From the NCBI RefSeq assembly GCF_028285715.1, contig NZ_JANQOO010000017.1, positions 682,001 to 746,000 of the forward strand: DNA of 64,000 nucleotides, written 5' to 3'. Under the pieces are notes generated by a model. It was given only the letters and a program-made list of their open reading frames with translations. It searched no databases and was not told the DNA's origin. Below, piece by piece: positions 10,058 through 17,425 of the stretch. Position 1 is the stretch's first letter, and the number at the start of each line of letters is the position of its first letter. This DNA is from Ulvibacterium sp. (GTDB taxonomy: Bacteria; Bacteroidota; Bacteroidia; Flavobacteriales; Flavobacteriaceae). The translations under genes were made by a program, and so were the position numbers.

Positions 10058-10543
10058 CTATCTATTCAGGTTCATAAAGGCATCCCCTTCATATGTCGTG
10101 TAATTTACCTTTAGGGCATTTACCTTTCTCAATTCCTGTTTAATGTCAGAAATAAGGCCCATGTTGGCATTCTTATCTACCTTCAAGGCCGTTGTCAAAA
10201 CATTTTGGAGTTCTTGCGCCTTCTTGGCTCTTTCCTGCAATATGTAATCCCCAACTTCGGATGGACCGGCAAACTTATCATTTAGTTGAATCTTGGGTTC
10301 TGAACCAAAAACCTTTTCATACTGTGAAGTAGGTTTACCCACATAAATATAGATAACCCTATCCTTTTTCTCCAACTTCTTGGTCTCGCTGGCATTGGGC
10401 AAGGTATTCTCTACCTTTAACGTACTGTCCTTCATCACCGTAACCGTCATAAAAAAGAATAAAAGCATGAAAACAATATCTGGTAACGACGCTGTGGACA
10501 CCGCTGGGACGTCTCCGTCCTTCTTCTTCGCAAATTTTGACAT
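10058..10543 (-). CDS. exbD: ExbD/TolR-family protein (short copy)
   Basis: The product has 161 residues: a single N-terminal helix (SLPDIVFMLLFFFMTVTVM) with the conserved Asp of the ExbD/TolR helix, then a periplasmic domain ending in YTTYEGDAFMNLNR. It lacks the CxxC insertion of its two paralogues. It is the last gene of the exbB operon, 25 bp after the longer exbD and right before a terminator. Flavobacterial energy-transduction operons commonly carry two different ExbDs, which presumably form a mixed dimer inside the ExbB ring. Confidence 0.9.
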   Translation of the reverse strand: MSKFAKKKDGDVPAVSTASLPDIVFMLLFFFMTVTVMKDSTLKVENTLPNASETKKLEKKDRVIYIYVGKPTSQYEKVFGSEPKIQLNDKFAGPSEVGDYILQERAKKAQELQNVLTTALKVDKNANMGLISDIKQELRKVNALKVNYTTYEGDAFMNLNR

Positions 10544-10567
10544 ATCAGATTATTTTAAGCTTTTATA

Positions 10568-11173
10568 CTAATTACTGGTTGTTTCAGCTTCGGACAACTT
10601 CTGCGGAAACAAATCCTGGATTCTTTTCACTTTTTCCTTAAGCTCGTCCTTAAGGCTTGAAGATGTCTCCGGATTCAAATACTCCGCTTCCATATCCGTA
10701 AAGTCCCTACCGAATAAGCGTTGCGCCTCACGATTGCGCAATTCGTTGTAGGCGCCGACCAATTCATTTTGAACGGTGATATAGGTACCATATTTGGTTT
10801 CCCTATCATTCTTCAAAGAAATAATGGCCTTTGTAGGGTTATCGGAAGATTCGGCATTCCTTTTACCCTTGCAATAGCTGCAAGTACCATCACCTCCGTT
10901 GTCCAGGAATGCCATGGCTTTAGACCGTAAATCCTTCAAATCAATCAATTCTTCGTCAGCCAAAAGTTGCCCACTTCTGTTGATATTGACCTGAAATATA
11001 TTCTTTTGCTTGATGATAACATCAGTATCGGGCGGTTCAATAGGCGGTAACATACGATCCAAACCTGCATCCGTTTCTATGGTGGTAGTTACCAAGAAAA
11101 AGATAAGCAACAAGAAAGCTATGTCAGCCATAGATCCCGCATTTACTTCGGGTGCTCCTGCTCTTCTAGCCAT
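10568..11173 (-). CDS. exbD: ExbD/TolR-family protein with CxxC insertion
   Basis: The product has 201 residues. The helix GSMADIAFLLLIFFLVTTT holds the proton-path Asp, and the periplasmic domain contains GTCSYCKGKRNAESSDNP, where two Cys are separated by two residues. The same insertion occurs in the copy near the porT gene (FCDYCRGHR). Two Cys so close in the periplasm could form a disulfide or bind metal; this is inference. The C-terminus (KRIQDLFPQKLSEAE) matches the third copy closely, so the two are recent paralogues. The gene sits between the small membrane protein and the short exbD in one operon. Confidence 0.9.
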   Translation of the reverse strand: MARRAGAPEVNAGSMADIAFLLLIFFLVTTTIETDAGLDRMLPPIEPPDTDVIIKQKNIFQVNINRSGQLLADEELIDLKDLRSKAMAFLDNGGDGTCSYCKGKRNAESSDNPTKAIISLKNDRETKYGTYITVQNELVGAYNELRNREAQRLFGRDFTDMEAEYLNPETSSSLKDELKEKVKRIQDLFPQKLSEAETTSN

Positions 11174-11187
11174 AATTATGAGTTTTT

Positions 11188-11631
11188 CTATTTACTAAAC
11201 AACTTCTTCAGACCTGGTAGAACCATCAAGACAATAGCGACTGCCGTAAGAATAAAAAATACGTTCAATCCCATTCCTATTTTCTTAATGGTACTCTCGG
11301 AGGTAGCTACCCCCCTATTGGCCATTTCCTCTATGCTTACATCCGTTCCGCTAGACAGAACGTACGATATAACAACTACCAACAAAAACCCTCCAATAAC
11401 GAACAAGGTCTTTTTAAGGCCTTTGGGATTGGAAAAAAGATTTTTAAGGGTGAACAACAAAGCGAATAATACGGCTATGGCCAAAAGCAGATAGGTAATC
11501 CAGAACATACCGTTCATGGCACCGCTCTGAGCGGCTTCGGCAGCAGGCATATCCTTTGATGGAAGGTAATACCATAGTATTGCGGAAATGACGCCTAGAA
11601 CTATTAGAATTATTTTTAATATTTTATGCAT
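11188..11631 (-). CDS. Small conserved membrane protein of the exbB-exbD operon
   Basis: The product has 147 residues with four hydrophobic helices (start, about 45-60, 75-92 and 120-142) and short loops. No catalytic motif is visible. It lies between exbB and exbD with spacings of 23 and 14 bp, so it is translated from the same mRNA, and a role in assembling or tuning the ExbB-ExbD motor is a reasonable guess from position alone. Proteins like this recur in Bacteroidota exbB operons, but I cannot name a characterised homologue. Confidence 0.8.
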   Translation of the reverse strand: MHKILKIILIVLGVISAILWYYLPSKDMPAAEAAQSGAMNGMFWITYLLLAIAVLFALLFTLKNLFSNPKGLKKTLFVIGGFLLVVVISYVLSSGTDVSIEEMANRGVATSESTIKKIGMGLNVFFILTAVAIVLMVLPGLKKLFSK

Positions 11632-11654
11632 GACATTATTTTAAATTATCCGAC

Positions 11655-12443
11655 TTATTTTTTGTGGTCCACCAACATATCAATCAAAGAGATTGAGGAG
11701 TCTTCCATGTCATTAACGATACTGTCGATTTTTGCAATAATGTAGTTGTAGAAAATTTGAAGTATGATAGCCGTAATAAGACCAAAAACCGTAGTCAAAA
11801 GTGCTACCTGGATATCACCTGCAATAAGAGAGGCGCTCAAGTTACCTACCGCACTAATTTTCTGGAAGGCCTGAATCATACCAATTACCGTACCCATGAA
11901 CCCAAGCATGGGTGCAATGGCAATAAAGAGGGATAACCAGGATACATTCTTTTCCAATTGTCCCATTTGTACACCACCGTAGGCAACCACCGCTTTTTCT
12001 GCTGACTCGATGCTCTCACCGGCCCTATCCAGTCCCTGATAATATATGGAAGCAACGGGACCTTTGGTGTTTCGGCAAACTTCCTTTGCAGCCTCTACCC
12101 CTCCTGATGCCAAGGCATCTTCAACTTGTTGTTTGAGTTTAGTGGTGTTGGTGCTTGCCATATTGAGATAAATTATCCTTTCAATGGCCACTGCCAATCC
12201 CAATATTAAACACAAAAGAACGATACCCATGAAACCGGCACCTCCTTGTATGAATTGAGTCTTTAATACCTGGGTGAAACCTTGCGCTTCTGCCGGGGCG
12301 TCATCTTGAAGCATAACCGCAGTTGCAGCTATTGTGCTGGACAAATTGGACACCATCGTAGCTGCAGTCGCTTTTGCACTTACTGTATTTGTACTTAGAA
12401 CAAACAACCCAGCTAGAGCCAGGATAGAGAATAATCTTTTCAT
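11655..12443 (-). CDS. exbB: MotA/TolQ/ExbB proton channel family protein
   Basis: The product has 262 residues: an N-terminal signal-like helix, a periplasmic segment rich in Ala, one helix (GIVLLCLILGLAVAIERIIYL), a cytoplasmic domain, then the two-helix pore signature (APMLGFMGTVIGMIQAFQKI and VALLTTVFGLITAIILQIFY). It forms the ring that ExbD sits in and powers TonB-type outer-membrane transport or a related motor. It leads a four-gene operon. A TAAGTTTG sequence on the minus strand directly before the ATG could be its -7 box, giving an almost leaderless mRNA. Confidence 0.93.
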   Translation of the reverse strand: MKRLFSILALAGLFVLSTNTVSAKATAATMVSNLSSTIAATAVMLQDDAPAEAQGFTQVLKTQFIQGGAGFMGIVLLCLILGLAVAIERIIYLNMASTNTTKLKQQVEDALASGGVEAAKEVCRNTKGPVASIYYQGLDRAGESIESAEKAVVAYGGVQMGQLEKNVSWLSLFIAIAPMLGFMGTVIGMIQAFQKISAVGNLSASLIAGDIQVALLTTVFGLITAIILQIFYNYIIAKIDSIVNDMEDSSISLIDMLVDHKK

Positions 12444-12689
12444 TTTTTCAAACTTAAATTAGTTAGTTAATAGGGTTAAAGATAAAAAAAAATCGCAATA
12501 AAAAAAGCAAAACTTAATCGCATTGGAGATAGGGTTTATCCTAGATTAGCCCATGTACCTCTACGATTGTAGGGGGAATTCAAAAAGGGTCATTGTTAAG
12601 GGTATCCCTAATTAAAATTCAATCAAGATTTAAATCCGATTTTCGAATAACCTCGGTTAAAGTATTTCTAACAAACCTTTCTGTCTTCG

Positions 12690-12777
12690 CAGAGAGGAAG
12701 GGATTCGAACCCTCGATACACTTTTGGTGTATACACACTTTCCAGGCGTGCGCCTTCGACCACTCGGCCACCTCTCT
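12690..12777 (-). tRNA. tRNA-Ser (anticodon GGA)
   Basis: On the minus strand the acceptor stem AGAGAGG pairs with CCTCTCT, followed by discriminator G. The D arm (GCCGAGTGGTCGAAGGC), the anticodon stem-loop with CTGGAAA as loop, a long variable arm (TATACACCAAAAGTGTATC) and the T arm with GGTTCGAATCC are all present. The long variable arm is the class II hallmark of Ser tRNA. CCA is not encoded. The plus-strand ORF of 77 residues over this site is a by-product of the tRNA. Confidence 0.97.
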
Positions 12778-12840
12778 AGTATTCCTTTTTCAAGGGTGGG
12801 CAAATAACAAAAAAAAACTTATTTAATAAAATTTAGCCCA

Positions 12841-13881
12841 CTATTTTTGCTGCATTTCTCCCCGAAGTGAAGTTTCAAAGACGGTCTTGAACAATTTATG
12901 TGAGACACCACTGCCCAAAAGGTACATTAACTTGGTAATGGCGGACTCTGTGGTGATATCCTTCCCATTGATAATTTGCAGTTGCCTTAGCTGCTCACTT
13001 GTCTTATACCGCCCTGGGATTACACTTCCGCCCGAACATTGCGTTACGTTGACAATATGCAATCCTTTGGCCAAAGCTTCTTCCAAATCTTCCAATAACC
13101 ATGGATCGGTAGGTGCATTGCCTGCGCCGTAGGTCTCCAATACCAGTGCCTTAAGATTGGGCGTTCCCAATACTCTTCGGATCACTTCTCGATTAAGACC
13201 GGGGAAAAGTTTTAGAATCACTACATTGGCATCCAGGTCTTTATGCACCACGAACCGCTTCGTATTCTTTCTTTGCATTAGATATTCATCAAACACCTTA
13301 AGGTGTACCCCGGATTCGGCCAAAGGCGGATGGTTCAAGGAGGCAAAGGCCTGAAAATGTTCCGCATTTATTTTAGTGGTCCTATTACCACGGTAAAGCT
13401 TGTATTCAAAATAAAGCCCAACCTCCTGAATGACCGGTTTCCCTTTCTTCTGCAGGGCAGCAATTTGTATGGAGGTGATGAGGTTCTCCTTGGCATCGGT
13501 GCGCAAGTCCCCGATAGGCAATTGAGATCCGGTAAAAATGACCGGCTTGGCCAGATTTTCCAACATAAAGCTCAAGGCCGATGCCGTGTAACTCATGGTA
13601 TCACTCCCATGCAACACTACAAAACCATCGTGCCCTTCATAGTTTTCCTCGATCAGGGTAGCGATTTTAACCCAATGATCTGGATTCATATTGGACGAGT
13701 CAATGGGACTCTCGAAGGAAACGGTATCTACTCTGCAATCCAACTGTTCCAGCTCCGGGATATGCTTGGACAATTTATCAAAATCAAAGGCCCTCAATAC
13801 GCCAGATTCATAATCCTTTACCATACCAATGGTTCCACCGGTATAGATGAGCAATATGTGTGTCTTGCTGTTCAAGTCCAT
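12841..13881 (-). CDS. ansA: Type I L-asparaginase
   Basis: The product (346 residues) hydrolyses asparagine to aspartate and ammonia. The first catalytic Thr lies in YTGGTIGM and the second in the HGSDTMSYTASAL motif, which supplies the Thr-Asp pair. No signal peptide is present, so it is the cytoplasmic type I enzyme, as in E. coli AnsA. A C-terminal allosteric-type domain (LETYGAGNAPT, TQCSGGSV) is complete. It lies 37 bp after the TatD gene on the same strand, and the two may form one unit. Confidence 0.95.
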   Translation of the reverse strand: MDLNSKTHILLIYTGGTIGMVKDYESGVLRAFDFDKLSKHIPELEQLDCRVDTVSFESPIDSSNMNPDHWVKIATLIEENYEGHDGFVVLHGSDTMSYTASALSFMLENLAKPVIFTGSQLPIGDLRTDAKENLITSIQIAALQKKGKPVIQEVGLYFEYKLYRGNRTTKINAEHFQAFASLNHPPLAESGVHLKVFDEYLMQRKNTKRFVVHKDLDANVVILKLFPGLNREVIRRVLGTPNLKALVLETYGAGNAPTDPWLLEDLEEALAKGLHIVNVTQCSGGSVIPGRYKTSEQLRQLQIINGKDITTESAITKLMYLLGSGVSHKLFKTVFETSLRGEMQQK

Positions 13882-13918
13882 TAGATTTAAAAATTAATCC
13901 ATTTTGGAAACCCCAATG

Positions 13919-14686
13919 TCAAACTCCGAAAACCTCCTTTGAATTTTCAGTGGTAATTTTGGCAATATCCTCTTTTGATTTGCCGTAAACGTTGGATAAT
14001 TTCTCCAATACGTTAATGAGATATGCGCTTTCGTTCCGTTTGCCACGATAGGGAACCGGAGCCAAATAAGGTGAATCTGTCTCCAGGACGATGTGTTTTA
14101 AATCGATTTGATCCAGAAACCTATCTATTTTTCCGTTTTTAAAGGTAACCACCCCTCCAATGCCCAATTTCATATTATAGGAAATAGCTTTTTTCGCCTG
14201 TTCCAAATTCCCGGTAAAGCAATGAAAAATTCCGAATAGATCATCGCCCTTTTCACTTTCGAGAATTTGAATGATTTCATCAAAGGATTCCCGGCAGTGA
14301 ATTACAATGGGCAATCGGTATTTTTTTGCCCATTTGATCTGACGGCGAAAAGCATCTTGCTGTTGCTTCAAAAAGGTTTTGTCCCAGTAAAGGTCTATAC
14401 CGATTTCGCCCACGGCATAAAACTTACGTTCCCTCAATTGCCGCTCCACATGATCTAATTCCTTTTCATAGTCTTCCTTCACATGGGTGGGATGGAGCCC
14501 GGCCATTAAGAAAACGTTCTTGGGGTAACTATTTTCCAAATCCATCATGGCTTGGGTATAGGTAGAATCGATGGCCGGAATAAAGAAACGTTCAATTCCG
14601 TGGCCCAAGGCCTTCCGCATAACCTCGTCCCTATCCATATCAAAGGCCTCGCTATACAGGTGGGTATGTGTATCGGTCAAAATCAT
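13919..14686 (-). CDS. tatD: TatD-family metal-dependent hydrolase
   Basis: The product (255 residues) is a TIM-barrel deoxyribonuclease-like hydrolase. Metal ligands are visible in order: DTHTHL at the start, the Glu of AVGEIGIDLYW, His in PIVIHCRE, His in FHCFTGN, and Asp in LETDSPYLAP. TatD proteins act as 3'-5' exonucleases on DNA or RNA and in repair, in the cytoplasm. It is translated upstream of ansA and divergent from the retropepsin-like gene with a gap under 40 bp, so the two promoters overlap. Confidence 0.95.
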   Translation of the reverse strand: MILTDTHTHLYSEAFDMDRDEVMRKALGHGIERFFIPAIDSTYTQAMMDLENSYPKNVFLMAGLHPTHVKEDYEKELDHVERQLRERKFYAVGEIGIDLYWDKTFLKQQQDAFRRQIKWAKKYRLPIVIHCRESFDEIIQILESEKGDDLFGIFHCFTGNLEQAKKAISYNMKLGIGGVVTFKNGKIDRFLDQIDLKHIVLETDSPYLAPVPYRGKRNESAYLINVLEKLSNVYGKSKEDIAKITTENSKEVFGV

Positions 14687-14702
14687 ATGGCAAAAATAGG
14701 CT

Positions 14703-14710
14703 TATCTTTG
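14703..14710 (+). promoter_or_regulatory. -7 box (TATCTTTG) of the retropepsin-like gene
   Basis: An exact TAnnTTTG match ends 13 bp before the ATG. It lies in the short divergent gap with tatD. Confidence 0.6.
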
Positions 14711-14723
14711 TCAAAAAGCAGTA

Positions 14724-15167
14724 ATGACATCCCTTAAAAAGTTCCTGAAGAAAAAGAACTATATCCAGGTTCCCCTGGTTTTGACCGATACGAATCATTT
14801 TGAGATTTCGGCCAAGATCAATGGAGTAATGGGCCGATTTATTCTGGATACCGGGGCCTCCAATACCTGTGTAGGGTTTGATAAGATCGAGTTTTTTAAA
14901 CTGACCTCCAAGGAATCCAAGGTGAAGGCGGCGGGAGCGGGAGCCACCAATATGGAAACCTTGATCTCTACCAAAAACAAAATTGAAATAGGGGATTGGA
15001 AGAAAAAGAAACTAAAGATCGTGCTGTTCGACCTGGTCCATGTAAATGAAGCCCTGATTACACATAAAGCCTTACCTGTAGATGGGATTATTGGTGCCGA
15101 TATCCTAAAAAAGGCAAAAGCAATTATAGATTACAGCAAAAGTTGCGTTTATCTAAAACGGAAATAG
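14724..15167 (+). CDS. Retropepsin-like aspartic protease domain protein
   Basis: The product has 147 residues and is a single-domain aspartyl-protease fold. The active-site motif FILDTGASNTCVG carries the catalytic Asp, and a later hydrophobic-hydrophobic-Gly segment (DGIIGADIL) completes the fold. Such one-domain proteins must dimerise to be active, like retroviral proteases. No signal peptide or membrane anchor is seen, so it appears cytoplasmic. It is alone between divergent tatD and convergent sucB. The substrate is unknown. Confidence 0.85.
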   Translation: MTSLKKFLKKKNYIQVPLVLTDTNHFEISAKINGVMGRFILDTGASNTCVGFDKIEFFKLTSKESKVKAAGAGATNMETLISTKNKIEIGDWKKKKLKIVLFDLVHVNEALITHKALPVDGIIGADILKKAKAIIDYSKSCVYLKRK

Positions 15168-15205
15168 TAGTCCTATCTTAATTCGCCAATACGTTTTCCG
15201 GAGCA

Positions 15206-16432
15206 TCACATCTCCAACGCTCGCTCTACATTATTTTCCATCAACAATTCTTCAGGATTTTCCAGGGCTTCCTTAACAGCCACCAGAAAGCCTACCGATT
15301 CCTTACCATCAATAATACGGTGGTCATAGGAAAGCGCAACATACATAATTGGGGCAATGGCAATTGCACCGTCACGAACAATGGGTCGCTCCACAATATT
15401 ATGCATTCCCAAAATAGCGCTTTGAGGAGGGTTGATTATAGGGGTGGACAACATAGAACCGAAAACACCGCCATTGGTGATGGTAAAGGTCCCTCCTGTC
15501 ATTTCATCAACAGTAATCTCACCTTCCCGTGCGCGTATGGCCAAACGTTTTACTTCGGACTCCACTCCCCTGAAAGTCAAATTCTCCGCGTTTCGGATTA
15601 CGGGTACCATCAACCCTTTTGGACCGGAAACCGCTATACTAATATCGCAGAAATCATACGATATCATTTCCTTACCATCTATCATGGAATTTACCGCCGG
15701 GAAAAGTTCCAGGGCCCGTACACAAGCCTTGGTAAAAAAGGACATAAACCCAAGGCTTACACCATGCTTTTCCTTGAAATCCTCCTTGTATTTTTTCCGC
15801 AATTCAAAAATAGGGGTCATATCCACCTCATTAAAGGTGGTCAACATAGCTGTTTCATTCTTTGCGGAAACCAGTCTTTCGGCCACCTTACGCCGTAACA
15901 TGGAGAGTTTGGAACGTGTCTCGCCCCGATTTCCTCCAGTCGGGGTACCCATAGCCGGAACGGCATTAACGGCATCCTCTTTGGTAATGCGGCCATCTCT
16001 ACCTGTACCGTTTACATTTGCGGCCGAGATACCTTTCTCGTCCAAAATCTTTTTGGCGGCCGGACTTGGGGAACCTGTGGCATAAGTCTTGGGAGCCTCC
16101 GAAACCTTTGTCGGGACTGGCTTTTCCGGAGCAGCTTCTTTCTTGGGCACTTCTTTCTCTGATTCCTCAACGGCTACCGCTCCTTCAAGCTTAGGGGCAG
16201 CGGTATCAATCAAGCAGACCACCTCGCCCACGGCAACGGCATCGCCAACCTCGGCCTTAAGGGTAATGGTACCACTTTCTTCCGCTGGAAGCTCCAAAGT
16301 GGCCTTGTCCGAATCTACTTCAGCTATGGCCTGGTCCTTTTCCACATAATCACCATCCTCCACCAACCATTCCGCTATTTCCACTTCGGTTATCGATTCC
16401 CCCGGGGAAGGAACTTTCATTTCTAGAATCAT
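15206..16432 (-). CDS. sucB: 2-oxoglutarate dehydrogenase E2 (dihydrolipoyl succinyltransferase)
   Basis: The product (408 residues) transfers the succinyl group to CoA in the TCA cycle. It has an N-terminal lipoyl domain with the modified Lys at about residue 43 (VDSDKATLELPAE), a linker rich in Ala, Pro and Lys, an E3/E1-binding domain near residue 115-160 (SPAAKKILDEKGI), and the acyltransferase core ending with the catalytic SYDHRIIDG. It follows the M23-like gene by 24 bp in a sucA-M23-sucB arrangement. The E3 subunit is not in this window. Confidence 0.96.
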   Translation of the reverse strand: MILEMKVPSPGESITEVEIAEWLVEDGDYVEKDQAIAEVDSDKATLELPAEESGTITLKAEVGDAVAVGEVVCLIDTAAPKLEGAVAVEESEKEVPKKEAAPEKPVPTKVSEAPKTYATGSPSPAAKKILDEKGISAANVNGTGRDGRITKEDAVNAVPAMGTPTGGNRGETRSKLSMLRRKVAERLVSAKNETAMLTTFNEVDMTPIFELRKKYKEDFKEKHGVSLGFMSFFTKACVRALELFPAVNSMIDGKEMISYDFCDISIAVSGPKGLMVPVIRNAENLTFRGVESEVKRLAIRAREGEITVDEMTGGTFTITNGGVFGSMLSTPIINPPQSAILGMHNIVERPIVRDGAIAIAPIMYVALSYDHRIIDGKESVGFLVAVKEALENPEELLMENNVERALEM

Positions 16433-16456
16433 TTTCCTTTTTTTTAGTCTGCTAAT

Positions 16457-17425
16457 TTAGTTTATATTTCGTATAAAATCTTCTTTCACTGGCAGGTAAT
16501 CCTCCATGATTTCACCATTCACCAAAATCCGATCAAAATACAATCGGGCTCCGGTGGAATTCTCCATTTCCACATCGTTCTGAAGGCTCAAATGTAAATG
16601 GGGCTCTGTGGAATTTCCCGAGTTGCCACATTGTCCTATGGGTTCTCCCTGCAGGACATCCGCACCTTCCTCAACTAAAATTGACCCATTTTTTAAATGT
16701 GCAAATAGTAGATATTCGCCGACCGGCGTTTCCAGTACCACCGTGTTTCCAGTAAGTTGGTTTGGATTGGTCTCCCCTGGAATATTGTCCGGCACTCCCG
16801 TAATTACCTTGGCTACACGAGCATCACAGGGTGCAATAATTTCCTTACCGTACACCAAGTAACTTTCATTATCCCTTGAATCGCCTTGGTAGGAGCTTCC
16901 ATCGGATACCATCAAAAGATCATAGGCATATTGCTGACTTATTTCGGCAACATGATAATTCTGTTCCAAGGTGGTGCCTCCCCAATACACGAACCACTCT
17001 TCCCTAAAAGGCAGTATCATCGGGGTGCTATTTCGCTCCAACAACGGGAAATCCAATGGTTTGGAAGGAGAAATGTACAGCCCACTAATCTCATTTCTGG
17101 TGTTGAGGGAAATCAAAACATCCGCCACGGCACGGTCAAAAACAGTACGATAGAGATGTGCCCCTCTCTTAAATCCAAAAAACTGCATGGATTGAATATT
17201 ACCCATAATGTTATTGACATTCTGTGTAAAAAATCGAAGGGTCCGTTCACGGGGCAATGCCTTTTTCATATCAGCATCAAAGCGATTAAAAATGCCCTCA
17301 TAGTCCGCGTTGTTGTATAAAGCCATGAACTCTGCAGAGGCAACGGCATAATTGCCCAGTTCCTCTTGCGAATGCGAAGAAGTTATACCTACTACAAAGG
17401 CCAAGGCACATAGGACTCCCTTCAT
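16457..17425 (-). CDS. M23-like peptidase domain protein inside the suc operon
   Basis: The product has 322 residues, a signal peptide (MKGVLCALAFVVGITSSHSQ), an N-terminal alpha/beta domain of DUF3887 type (residues about 25-120), and a C-terminal LytM/M23 fold. The HLH motif (TEPHLHLSL) that supplies zinc ligands is present, and Asp of QQYAYDLL matches the second ligand, but the first ligand His of HxxxD appears as Gln, so activity on peptidoglycan is uncertain. Its ATG overlaps the sucA stop by four bases and sucB follows closely, so a periplasmic protein is translated within a TCA-cycle mRNA. That placement is odd. Confidence 0.85.
   Translation of the reverse strand: MKGVLCALAFVVGITSSHSQEELGNYAVASAEFMALYNNADYEGIFNRFDADMKKALPRERTLRFFTQNVNNIMGNIQSMQFFGFKRGAHLYRTVFDRAVADVLISLNTRNEISGLYISPSKPLDFPLLERNSTPMILPFREEWFVYWGGTTLEQNYHVAEISQQYAYDLLMVSDGSSYQGDSRDNESYLVYGKEIIAPCDARVAKVITGVPDNIPGETNPNQLTGNTVVLETPVGEYLLFAHLKNGSILVEEGADVLQGEPIGQCGNSGNSTEPHLHLSLQNDVEMENSTGARLYFDRILVNGEIMEDYLPVKEDFIRNIN

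Noticed and set aside
12593-12826. 77-residue plus-strand ORF
   Set aside because: It is the antisense translation of tRNA-Ser; the AERKGFEPSIHF string is a familiar by-product of tRNA genes.
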